Positions 1-5,627 of a DNA stretch of 5,627 nt are shown piece by piece (positions within the stretch are counted from its first letter, which is position 1; each line of letters opens with the position of its first letter). The stretch is from Noviherbaspirillum sp. Its GTDB lineage: Bacteria; Pseudomonadota; Gammaproteobacteria; Burkholderiales; Burkholderiaceae. A model generated the notes under the pieces. It made no database searches and was not told the DNA's origin. It saw only the letters and a program-made list of their open reading frames with translations. The position numbers were made by a program, and so were the translations under genes. Location of the stretch: assembly GCA_028292785.1 (NCBI GenBank), contig JAQGLQ010000455.1, forward strand, positions 1-5,627. Reading direction: 5' to 3'.

Positions 1-754
1 GGGCCGCGCCGCGTGCGTTCTGCTCGCGTTCAATCTTCGTGATGTAACGCTGCACCAGAGTCACGACCGCGGTAGGCGGGTTGACAAACATGAACCCGAG
101 CCTGCGCACATGCCTGCCGTTTTTCAGTATGGCTTCCTGCATATCGCGGAGTTGGAGCGTCACCGTTACCGCGCCGTCGGGCAGCTCGATAGTGCAGTTT
201 TCGAAGTTCGTGCCAAGCTCGGCGTTGATCAGCTTCCTGTCGTCCACCACGCGCAATCCGCCGGCCCCGATGTTCGCGAGCACGATCGTCTTCCAGGTAG
301 TGACCTGGTTCGTTTCGTTGAACACGGGGATGATGCAGTTGACCGGCGAGACAACCGGGGTTTGCACGCGATAGGATTCGCGCCGCTGCAGGCGGATCAG
401 CGCCGTGGGAAGCTCGATGCGCAGCGCGGGGCCTCCCTCGTACGCGTATTCGTCCACGCGCGATACGGAAAACAGCATGCGGATATTGTCGAGCATCGTT
501 TCGAACGACACGTGAACGCTTTCCAGCAGATGCTGGTTGGCGAGCCTGTCTTGCGCGCAGTCGATGACGACGAATCCGTTTTTCTCATCAACATTAAGGA
601 TGGAAGTGACGATCGAATCGCCGCTGGCGTCGGACTGCATGTGAAGCAACTGCTTGCGCGCGCTGACCTTGCGCAACAGGGAAACGATTTCACGGCGCGA
701 GTGGATCGTATAGCGACGCAAGTCATCGTCGGAGATGTCGTCGTCGCGAGTCAT
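1..754 (-). CDS. ycgR: Flagellar brake protein YcgR (PilZ domain, c-di-GMP receptor), 3' end cut off by window edge
   Basis: Translating the - strand from the ATG at 754-752 gives 251 open codons with no stop before the window edge. E. coli YcgR is about 244 residues, so only a short C-terminal piece should be missing. Residues ~10-115 match the YcgR N-terminal domain (YcgR family), and ~120-240 form a PilZ domain. The PilZ c-di-GMP signature begins QRRESYRV at 123-130, with R125 and R129 as the RxxxR arginines. The second signature, usually D/NxSxxG, reads NIGAGG at 161-166, so glycine replaces the usual serine at 163. In known family members, c-di-GMP binding lets YcgR act on the flagellar motor (MotA/FliG) and curb swimming. 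The start is supported by a GGGAGAG Shine-Dalgarno at 766-760, five bases before the ATG. The long + strand ORF over the same bases is its antisense shadow. The gene is transcribed away from the EPS operon. Family assignment is strong; function is inferred from homology. Confidence 0.9.
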   Translation of the reverse strand, partial: MTRDDDISDDDLRRYTIHSRREIVSLLRKVSARKQLLHMQSDASGDSIVTSILNVDEKNGFVVIDCAQDRLANQHLLESVHVSFETMLDNIRMLFSVSRVDEYAYEGGPALRIELPTALIRLQRRESYRVQTPVVSPVNCIIPVFNETNQVTTWKTIVLANIGAGGLRVVDDRKLINAELGTNFENCTIELPDGAVTVTLQLRDMQEAILKNGRHVRRLGFMFVNPPTAVVTLVQRYITKIEREQNARGAA

Positions 755-759
755 GTCGG

Positions 760-781
760 CTCTCCCGCGGAAGAAACCGCG
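760..781 (-). promoter_or_regulatory. ycgR ribosome binding site with abutting small hairpin
   Basis: On the - strand, GGGAGAG (766-760) lies five bases before the ycgR ATG and fixes this start. Immediately upstream, CGCGG (781-777) can pair with CCGCG (770-766) around a six-base TTTCTT loop, so the stem takes in the first G of the Shine-Dalgarno. The RBS is well supported. Any effect of the 5-bp hairpin on translation is speculation. Confidence 0.6.
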
Positions 782-801
782 AAGGCACCGGAAAAACGCC
801 C

Positions 802-818
802 TGCGCTTCGGAAGCGCA
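802..818. repeat. Perfect 17-bp inverted repeat in the ycgR leader
   Basis: TGCGCTTC (802-809) and GAAGCGCA (811-818) are exact reverse complements around one central base at 810. In the - strand transcript this folds as a tight GC-rich hairpin, followed after GGGCG by five Ts (796-792). It lies 48 bases upstream of the ycgR ATG. It could be a dimeric regulator's operator or a weak attenuator. The five-base gap between stem and T-run argues against an efficient intrinsic terminator. Confidence 0.55.
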
Positions 819-1175
819 TACCAACTGAGAGAATTATCATATAAACAACCAGCCTCCCTAAGCCTTCCGATAAGTCGTAATTCAAGCCTATACCTATAGA
901 TCACTGAACCTGGAGACATTATCCTTGAACGGTAACCATTCGTAGCAGGATTTCATACCAATTAGAACCGGCATTCCACTCGCGCTCGCGCGCACAGCGC
1001 GGCTTCCAGGGAACGATCTGCGCGCACAGTGAAAAAGTGGACAAATAATTATTACCCTTCATCGCGTTCTTTACTTCCGGCTTCTCCACTGATTCACGCC
1101 TGCGCTCGGTTGCCCCGGCCGCCGCGCCGCGGAACTTTTCTCACCGAGGAAAAGTACACACCTTATATGCAACAC

Positions 1176-1191
1176 CTGGTTAAAAAACCGG
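1176..1191. repeat. Short inverted repeat just upstream of the putative EPS promoter
   Basis: CTGGTT (1176-1181) and AACCGG (1186-1191) flank an AAAA spacer and pair over six bases, one of them a T-G mismatch. The element ends directly before the possible -35 box at 1193, where an operator or activator site would sit. The match is short and could be chance. Confidence 0.3.
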
Positions 1192-1192
1192 A

Positions 1193-1219
1193 TTGTGATT
1201 GTTGGTTCACTAGTATAAT
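1193..1219 (+). promoter_or_regulatory. Putative sigma-70-type promoter for the wza-wzb-wzc operon
   Basis: TATAAT at 1214-1219 is an exact -10 consensus in the AT-rich stretch upstream of wza. The best -35 candidate is TTGTGA at 1193-1198, a 4-of-6 match with a short 15-bp spacer, so an activator may be needed. A start near 1226 would give a leader of about 160 nt containing the repeat-hairpin-repeat at 1297-1344. TGTGA (1194-1198) and TCAC (1207-1210) resemble CRP half-sites, but their spacing is eight rather than six bases, so I do not call a CRP site. The -10 is clear; the rest is inference. Confidence 0.45.
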
Positions 1220-1296
1220 TCGAGCGATTTCTCAGCGGAAACTCATCAACTTCTCTGAAATCACCTTTAAATTTCGTTATCTAAAAGTTCACTAAG

Positions 1297-1344
1297 TCAC
1301 TTAGCGCGGTTTTGAAGCTTGAGGCTTTAAAAAATCACTTAGCG
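1297..1344 (+). repeat. 10-bp direct repeats bracketing a hairpin in the wza leader
   Basis: TCACTTAGCG occurs at 1297-1306 and identically at 1335-1344. Between them, TTTTGAAGC (1310-1318) pairs with GCTTTAAAA (1324-1332) around a TTGAG loop. This is a nine-base-pair stem with one G-U pair, or one mismatch at DNA level. The left copy also overlaps a perfect palindrome, CTAAGT-C-ACTTAG (1292-1304). The unit ends 40 bases before the wza ATG. Possible readings are paired operators around a stem, a structured 5' leader, or a target-site duplication around a tiny insertion remnant. The sequence structure is certain; its role is unknown. Confidence 0.6.
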
Positions 1345-1384
1345 AAATTGACGTGGAACTTGAATTACTGGCCGAATTATTCCA

Positions 1385-2506
1385 ATGCTTTTTAAGTTGA
1401 ATACCGGGTTGAAGAGAGTTGGCATCGGCGCGCTTCTTCCTATCATCGTCGCGTGTGTGAACATGGAGCCGGGCATGCGGCTCGATGCTGGACAAATGCC
1501 GGCCAATACGGACGGAAAGCAGCCTGCCCCAGTCGTCAAATTGATTACTCCAGATCTGCTGCAATCCGAAAAAGCGTCGAGAGCGCGGCAATCCCTTCAG
1601 AACGTCGACGCATTGTTCGGCGAGCCGAATCTTTACGTCATCGGCAGCGGCGATCTGCTGTCGATCCTTGTCTGGGACCACCCTGAGCTGAATATCGCCG
1701 CGGCTGGAGCGCAGGCCCTGTCGAGCTCCGGCGCGCAGATGCCGGCGGCCTACGTCGTCGATCAGAATGGCATGGTCCAGTTTCCATATGTGGGCGCAAT
1801 CAAGCTGGCCGGGCTGACGGAACTGCAGGCGCGTAATGCGCTGGCCGACAAGCTGGTCAAGTCGATCAAGCGGCCCGACATTACGCTGCGCGTGCAGGCC
1901 TTTCGCAGCAAGAGAATTTATGTCGATGGCGAAGTCAAGTCGCCCGGCAATCAGGCGATCGATGATGTGCCGATGACGCTGCTCGAAGGCTTGACCCGCG
2001 CCGGCGGTTTCCTGCCCACATCCGATCAAAGCCATATCGTAGTCACGCGCAAAGGGGTTTCCCGCGTCATCAACCTGCCTATGCTGGTCAAGCAGGGCGT
2101 CGACCCCTCGCGCATCATGCTTGCCCACGGCGATGTGGTGCGCGTGCGAAGCCGCGATGAAAACAAGATTTATGTGCTTGGCGAGGTGACAACTCCCAAG
2201 GCGCTGCCGATGAACCATGGCAGGATGACGCTCACCGAAGCGCTCGGCGAAGCCGGAGGCTTGAGCCAGCTCAGCAGTGCGGCACGGCAGGTCTACGTGA
2301 TCCGCAATGCCAACGACCTGCAGCCGGTGGTGTACAACCTCGATGCCGCTTCGCCGGTCGCGCTCGCTCTCGCGGAAAATTTCGAGCTCGATCCCCGCGA
2401 TGTGGTCTTCGTCGATGCTTCGGGCCTGGCCCGATTCAACCGCATCCTCAGTCTCATCATTCCGTCGGCTGCGACTGCGGCGACAGGCATCTCGGCGGCG
2501 CGCTAA
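1385..2506 (+). CDS. wza: Outer-membrane polysaccharide export lipoprotein Wza
   Basis: This 373-residue protein is close to E. coli Wza in length (379). It should form the octameric outer-membrane channel through which the EPS or capsule polymer leaves the cell. Residues 1-24 are a lipoprotein signal: a basic start, a hydrophobic core and lipobox IVAC with C24 as the lipidated cysteine. The +2 residue is Val rather than Asp, consistent with outer-membrane sorting. A polysaccharide export (Poly_export) domain follows at ~82-172, starting LYVIGSGDLLSILVWDHPEL. Two SLBB domains follow, from ~177 (RIYVDGEVKSPG) and ~261 (KIYVLGEVTTPK). The C-terminal ~346-368 is a hydrophobic/amphipathic helix like the Wza outer-membrane barrel helix. 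The ATG at 1385 is required to include the signal peptide, though no clear Shine-Dalgarno precedes it. It is the first gene of the operon, and its TAA overlaps the wzb ATG. A fused upstream-pointing - strand ORF here is an antisense shadow. Confidence 0.95.
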   Translation: MLFKLNTGLKRVGIGALLPIIVACVNMEPGMRLDAGQMPANTDGKQPAPVVKLITPDLLQSEKASRARQSLQNVDALFGEPNLYVIGSGDLLSILVWDHPELNIAAAGAQALSSSGAQMPAAYVVDQNGMVQFPYVGAIKLAGLTELQARNALADKLVKSIKRPDITLRVQAFRSKRIYVDGEVKSPGNQAIDDVPMTLLEGLTRAGGFLPTSDQSHIVVTRKGVSRVINLPMLVKQGVDPSRIMLAHGDVVRVRSRDENKIYVLGEVTTPKALPMNHGRMTLTEALGEAGGLSQLSSAARQVYVIRNANDLQPVVYNLDAASPVALALAENFELDPRDVVFVDASGLARFNRILSLIIPSAATAATGISAAR

Positions 2507-2940
2507 TGAACAACATCCTGGTCCTCTGTATCGGCAATATCTGCCGCAGTCCGATCGCCGAGGCATTGCTCAAGCAAGCGTTGCCCGGCAAGACAGTCCA
2601 GTCCGCCGGCATCCAGGCTCTGGTCGGACACCCGGCCGACCCGTTCTCGGTGCAAATCATGCAAGAGCACGGCATCGATATCAGCGCGCACCGCGCCCGG
2701 AACATCTCGACACAGCTGGTCAACGACGCAGACCTGATTCTGACGATGGACCTGGACCAGAAAAAATACGTGGAAAGCAATTACATCTCTTCGCGCGGCA
2801 AGGTGTTCCGCCTGGGCGAAGCGCGCAAGCTCGATATCGCCGATCCCTACCGCGAAGGCATCGAGAGTTTTCGGGAGGCGCATCGATTGATCGATGAAGG
2901 CGTGAAGGTCTTCGCGGAGCAGATCATGCAAATGGGCTGA
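2506..2940 (+). CDS. wzb: Low-molecular-weight protein-tyrosine phosphatase Wzb
   Basis: This cytoplasmic 144-residue phosphatase matches the usual length of LMW-PTPs. Its P-loop, LCIGNICRSP, carries the CX5R(S) signature with nucleophile C8, R14 and S15 near the N-terminus. The general acid is D113 in the DPY motif at 113-115. In characterised Wza-Wzb-Wzc systems, Wzb removes phosphate from the C-terminal tyrosine cluster of Wzc. This cycling is needed for assembly of high-molecular-weight polymer. The ATG (2506-2508) shares its A with the wza stop (TAATG), so translation is probably coupled to wza, and no strong independent Shine-Dalgarno is evident. Wzc follows after 51 bp. The position between wza and wzc supports a role specific to EPS rather than arsenate reduction, which shares the fold. 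No key residue is missing. Confidence 0.95.
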   Translation: MNNILVLCIGNICRSPIAEALLKQALPGKTVQSAGIQALVGHPADPFSVQIMQEHGIDISAHRARNISTQLVNDADLILTMDLDQKKYVESNYISSRGKVFRLGEARKLDIADPYREGIESFREAHRLIDEGVKVFAEQIMQMG

Positions 2941-2961
2941 CGAACGCAGGTCCGCGTCAGC
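2936..2961 (+). repeat. Hairpin spanning the wzb stop codon, in the wzb-wzc gap
   Basis: GCTGACG (2936-2942) and CGTCAGC (2955-2961) form a perfect seven-base-pair stem with a 12-base loop. The wzb TGA (2938-2940) lies inside the left arm. A T-rich stretch occurs only about 15 bases later (ATTTTT, 2977-2982), so this is not a classic intrinsic terminator. It could stabilise the upstream message or tune wzc output relative to wzb. Confidence 0.45.
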
Positions 2962-2991
2962 ACTTTGAAGTAGCTTATTTTTGGCATTCCA

Positions 2992-5223
2992 ATGAACAAA
3001 CCCGTTACACAGTTCGATCAACCCGCCGGGCAGCTTTCCGAACAGGATGACGACGCAATAGACCTTGCGTCGTATCTTGATCTTCTCATCGACCATCGCT
3101 GGCTGATTGCCACGATTGCAACGGTCGTCACGCTCCTCGGTACGGCATACGCCCTCGTTGCGACGCCTATCTACGAAACCAATATCCTGATTCAGGTGGA
3201 AGATAGCGCCTCGTCCTCCAAAAATATCCTGGGTGATCTGTCGAGCGTCTTCGACCTCAAGACAGCCGCTAGCGCCGAGATAGAGATTCTGCGTTCGCGT
3301 TTCGTGGTCACCCGCGCTGTCAACAATGCACGACTGTATATCGAGGTCGAGCCGAAACATTTCCCGGTGATCGGGAGCTGGCTGGCACGCCGCAACAAGC
3401 AATTGTCCGAGCCCGGGTTCCTCGGCATCGGCGGATACGTCTGGGGCGCCGAACAGGCCGACGTGACCGTATTCAATGTTCCCGAACACCTCGAGAATGA
3501 ATTCTTTGTGCTCACCGCCACCGGTGACGGCGCCTATCGTCTGACGCAAGCGGACGCCGCCATCGAGATCAGCGGCCGGGTCGGAGAAACCATCAAGAGT
3601 AAAACGGAGCAGGGCGAAATCGAATTGCGGGTGGACCGCCTGCACGCAAAGGCTGGCGCGGAATTCACGCTGCGGCGTACCGCGGTGCTGGAGACCGTGG
3701 AAAAACTTCAAACCGCCCTGGCGATCGGCGAAAAAGGAAAGCAGTCCGGCATCATCGCCGTGTCGCTGCAGGGTCCCGATCCCAAGAAGACCGCGGGTAC
3801 CCTCAATGAGATCGGGCAGGAATATATCCGGCAGAACGTCGATCGCAAATCCGAGGAAGCGGAAAAGTCGCTCGCCTTCCTCGAGAAGCAGTTGCCCGAA
3901 CTGAAAGCCGGACTTGAACAGGCCGAGGTCAAATATAACAATTTGCGCAATAGTCGCGGCACGGTCGACCTCAGCGAAGAAGCCAAGGCGGTTCTTCAGC
4001 AATCCGTGCTGTCGCAAACCAAGCTGGTCGACCTGAAGCAGAAACGCGACGAGCTGCTCACACGCTTCCAGAATGAAAATCCGTTGGTCCAGGCGGTGAA
4101 CCAGCAAATCCGTACACTCAACACCGAGATCGAAACAGTCAACACAAGAATCAAGCGCATGCCTTCGGTCGAGCAAGATGTGCTGCGCCTGACCCGCGAC
4201 GTGAAGGTCAACACCGATCTCTACACCTCGCTGCTGAACAGCGCGCAGCAACTGCGTTTGGTCAAGGCAAGCAAGGTCGGCAACGCGCGCCTGCTCGATG
4301 TCGCAGCCAAGCCGGCGAAACCGGTGCGGCCGAAAAAGCTGACCGTCGTCGCGCTCGCAGCCGTCATCGGCCTGTTCCTCGGCGTGGTGGGCGCATTCAT
4401 CCGTAAATCGCTTTCCCGTGGAATCGACGACCCGCATGAAATCGAGCAGATGCTCGGCCTGAACGTCAGCGCCGCGATTCCGCATAGTGTTCGTCAGGAA
4501 GGGCTGTTCCTGCAGCTGCAGGGAAAATCGAAGAAGATTTCCGTGCTGGCGCACGATGATCCCACTGATCATGCAATCGAAAGCCTGAGAAGCTTCCGGA
4601 CCTCGCTTCAGTTCTCCATGCTGGGCGCGAAGAACCGAATCATCATGATCACCGGCCCGACTCCCGGCATCGGCAAGTCGTTCGTGTCGGTCAACTTCGC
4701 CGCCGTGCTGGCAGCCACAGGCAAGAAAGTACTGCTCATCGACGGCGACTTGCGCAAGGGATATCTGCACCGTTATTTCGGGCTTGATCGAAAGCACGGT
4801 CTTTCCGAAGTGATCGCCGGTCAGCTGTCTGTAGGCCAGGCAATTCATCAGAACGTCGTGGAGAACGTCGATTTCATCGCTACCGGCGATTTGCCGCCGC
4901 GCCCGGCGGAGTTGCTGGCCCATCCAAACTTTGGCGACTGCCTGCATGCGGTATCCGAGCAATATGACTTTGTCGTCATCGATACCGCCCCGGTACTCGC
5001 CGTATCGGATGCGCTGGTCGTCGCTCCTCATGTAGGCGCGATCTTCAATATCGTACGTGGCGGGGTCAGTTCGCTTGGCGAGATAGAAGAAGCCGTCAAG
5101 CGGTTCAAGCAGGCAGGAACCGGCGTTACAGGCATTGTGTTCAATGACTTGAAACCGAGGGCAGGGAAGTACGGTTACGGTTCCAAGTACGGCAAGTATA
5201 AGTATGCGCAGTACAAGTATTGA
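2992..5223 (+). CDS. wzc: Polysaccharide co-polymerase and tyrosine autokinase Wzc
   Basis: This 743-residue inner-membrane BY-kinase is slightly longer than E. coli Wzc (720). It regulates polymerisation and export of the EPS and should contact Wza across the periplasm. A Wzz domain begins near residue 22, with TM1 at ~37-58. The periplasmic part includes coiled-coil-like segments at ~285-320 and 340-390 and a GNVR-type region at ~390-440, followed by TM2 at ~450-470. The cytoplasmic kinase has an oligomerisation motif EX2RX2R (E530, R533, R536). It also has Walker A GPTPGIGKS (555-563, K562), Walker A' VLLIDGDLR (580-588, D584 and D586) and Walker B FVVIDTAP (660-667, D664). The tail (726-743) carries seven tyrosines: Y727, 729, 733, 736, 738, 741 and 743. 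These are the expected autophosphorylation sites and Wzb substrates. Kinase and membrane modules are fused in one chain, the proteobacterial arrangement. The ATG at 2992 lacks a clear Shine-Dalgarno. A 928-codon antisense ORF over the gene is a shadow. Confidence 0.96.
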   Translation: MNKPVTQFDQPAGQLSEQDDDAIDLASYLDLLIDHRWLIATIATVVTLLGTAYALVATPIYETNILIQVEDSASSSKNILGDLSSVFDLKTAASAEIEILRSRFVVTRAVNNARLYIEVEPKHFPVIGSWLARRNKQLSEPGFLGIGGYVWGAEQADVTVFNVPEHLENEFFVLTATGDGAYRLTQADAAIEISGRVGETIKSKTEQGEIELRVDRLHAKAGAEFTLRRTAVLETVEKLQTALAIGEKGKQSGIIAVSLQGPDPKKTAGTLNEIGQEYIRQNVDRKSEEAEKSLAFLEKQLPELKAGLEQAEVKYNNLRNSRGTVDLSEEAKAVLQQSVLSQTKLVDLKQKRDELLTRFQNENPLVQAVNQQIRTLNTEIETVNTRIKRMPSVEQDVLRLTRDVKVNTDLYTSLLNSAQQLRLVKASKVGNARLLDVAAKPAKPVRPKKLTVVALAAVIGLFLGVVGAFIRKSLSRGIDDPHEIEQMLGLNVSAAIPHSVRQEGLFLQLQGKSKKISVLAHDDPTDHAIESLRSFRTSLQFSMLGAKNRIIMITGPTPGIGKSFVSVNFAAVLAATGKKVLLIDGDLRKGYLHRYFGLDRKHGLSEVIAGQLSVGQAIHQNVVENVDFIATGDLPPRPAELLAHPNFGDCLHAVSEQYDFVVIDTAPVLAVSDALVVAPHVGAIFNIVRGGVSSLGEIEEAVKRFKQAGTGVTGIVFNDLKPRAGKYGYGSKYGKYKYAQYKY
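5167..5220 (+). repeat. Degenerate AAGTAY coding repeats in the wzc Tyr-rich tail
   Basis: The last 18 codons of wzc repeat Lys-Tyr (AAG TAC or AAG TAT) five times, interleaved with Gly, Ala and Gln codons. At DNA level this is a short degenerate tandem repeat that could expand or contract by slippage, changing the number of phosphorylatable tyrosines. The tyrosine-cluster function is known for the family; slippage is inference. Confidence 0.5.
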
Positions 5224-5472
5224 TTGCGAACGTTGTTTCCAAAGCGATCGAGCAAAGCAACAGACGTTTAAGGCTGTCGCTTCGAACATTAAAAGCAGTC
5301 AGGGAACTCATAGCGATAGAGACGCAGGCTCAAAGTAATCACGGCGCCTGCATTGAACGATAACGAAGCGGTATTCCGGCCCGTAAGGTTAATCAGTGCA
5401 TATCCTTCGGCTTGAGTTGCGAAATGGGACGTCTAAGAATTTGCCATGCATAAACTCGCGGATGTAGATCAC
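5224..5472 (+). other. 249-bp gap between wzc and the nusG-like gene
   Basis: I see no gene in this stretch. Two weak inverted repeats are present. One is AAGCGA (5242-5247) with TCGCTT (5277-5282). The other is GCAGGC (5324-5329) with GCCTGC (5346-5351), with loops of 29 and 16 bases. Neither is followed by a T-run, so I do not call a terminator. No good promoter hexamer pair and no ops core (GGCGGTAG) were found. The gap is long for genes in one operon, so the nusG-like gene may have its own promoter or a long leader. Confidence 0.55.
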
Positions 5473-5627
5473 ATGTCCTGGTACCTTATCCAGACCAAGC
5501 CAAAGCAGGAATTTCGCGCGCTGGAGCAGCTTGAGAACCAGGGGTACACGTGTTTTCTGCCTACCCTGCAGGTCGAGGGGCTCATTACCGATAAGCTGCA
5601 TTTATGTATAGAGCCGCTCTTTGCGCG
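5473..5627 (+). CDS. NusG/RfaH-family transcription antiterminator of the EPS operon, 5' part only
   Basis: Only the first ~51 residues are in the window. They open MSWYLIQTKPKQEFRALEQL and continue with NQGYTCFLPTLQVE and EPLFAR. This matches the start of a NusG N-terminal (NGN) domain: W-Y near the start, a K-P-x-Q-E helix, a Gly-Tyr turn, a C/F-x-P strand and an E-P-L-F strand. Such specialised NusG paralogues (RfaH, UpxY and similar) bind RNA polymerase and help it read through long surface-polysaccharide operons. I chose the ATG at 5473 because it places W-Y just after Met, as in RfaH, and GGA lies at 5460-5462. The in-frame ATG at 5446 would add nine residues and cannot be excluded. The family motif usually ends LFPxY; here it is LFAR. 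The KOW domain, if present, lies outside the window. This is unlikely to be housekeeping nusG, which normally sits with secE and ribosomal protein genes. Confidence 0.85.
   Translation, partial: MSWYLIQTKPKQEFRALEQLENQGYTCFLPTLQVEGLITDKLHLCIEPLFA

Larger units (their letters stand above)
755..1384. other. 630-bp divergent intergenic region between ycgR and wza
   Basis: No convincing gene is present. The only notable + strand ORF (GTG at 1029 to 1295, 88 codons) has no clear RBS, no recognisable domain and a composition unlike its neighbours, so I treat it as chance. The region must hold the promoters for both divergent transcripts. The ycgR promoter is unclear; GATAAT on the - strand (838-833) is a possible -10 but lacks a good -35. 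Other structure includes tandem CCTATA CCTATA at 887-898, a GCGCGCACAG direct repeat at 988-997 and 1020-1029, and the elements listed separately. The right half (about 1030-1384) looks AT-richer than the flanking genes. I find no ops element (GGCGGTAG core) or JUMPstart sequence here. Confidence 0.7.

Noticed and set aside
110..844. A 244-codon + strand ORF
   Set aside because: The - strand reads as a complete YcgR/PilZ protein over the same bases, with an RBS. The + strand product has no recognisable domain.
842..873. A sigma-28 flagellar promoter (TAAA...TCCGATAA)
   Set aside because: The spacing between boxes is 20 rather than 15 bases, and it points away from ycgR on the + strand.
988..1029. 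The GCGCGCACAG direct repeat (988-997, 1020-1029)
   Set aside because: It is a low-complexity GC-alternating sequence present in only two copies with no flanking structure, so chance is likely.
1194..1210. A CRP-like TGTGA...TCAC site
   Set aside because: The half-sites are eight bases apart instead of six, and the right one lacks the final A.
1029..1295. A possible small 88-residue gene starting at GTG
   Set aside because: There is no clear Shine-Dalgarno, no recognisable domain and a mixed composition. It also spans the putative wza promoter.
1301..2566. A 421-codon - strand ORF over wza
   Set aside because: It is the antisense of wza, which has a lipobox, a Poly_export domain and two SLBB domains.
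2503..5289. A 928-codon open frame on the - strand antisense to wzb and wzc
   Set aside because: It lies opposite two unmistakable genes with all catalytic motifs intact. Its translation shows no domain, and long antisense frames are common opposite GC-rich coding sequence.
5389..5601. A 70-codon - strand ORF at the right end
   Set aside because: It is antisense to the NusG-like gene, whose NGN motifs are clear.

Overview
The window reads as a divergent locus from a moderately GC-rich Gram-negative bacterium. It carries the start of a Wzx/Wzy-type exopolysaccharide or capsule export operon on the + strand and, facing away from it, a c-di-GMP-responsive flagellar brake gene on the - strand. 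An outer-membrane Wza, a Wzb/Wzc phosphatase-kinase pair with fused kinase, and a YcgR-type protein suggest a betaproteobacterium, possibly Burkholderiales. That placement is inferred from gene content and protein style only.

Layout: (1) 1-754, - strand: a ycgR-like gene with YcgR N-terminal and PilZ domains, cut by the window edge near its C-terminus. (2) 755-1384: a 630-bp divergent intergenic region, AT-richer in its right half. It holds a 17-bp perfect inverted repeat in the ycgR leader, an exact TATAAT box facing the EPS genes, and just before wza a hairpin bracketed by two identical 10-bp direct repeats. (3) 1385-2506: wza. (4) 2506-2940: wzb, overlapping the wza stop by one base. (5) 2992-5223: wzc, after a 51-bp gap with a hairpin over the wzb stop codon. 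(6) 5224-5472: a 249-bp gap with no convincing gene. (7) 5473 (or 5446) to the window end: the N-terminus of a NusG/RfaH-family antiterminator, cut by the window edge.

How the genes fit together: Wzc is an inner-membrane co-polymerase and tyrosine autokinase whose Tyr-rich tail cycles between phosphorylated and unphosphorylated forms. Wzb dephosphorylates it, and Wza forms the outer-membrane channel that exports the polymer. The NusG-like protein probably promotes read-through of the long downstream biosynthesis operon. The divergent YcgR would slow flagella when c-di-GMP is high, the condition under which many bacteria also make EPS, so the arrangement fits a motile-to-sessile switch. Every recognised gene belongs to a known family, so I do not see a wholly new system. 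The least explained parts are the repeat-hairpin-repeat before wza, the altered PilZ motif, and the absence of any recognisable ops element.
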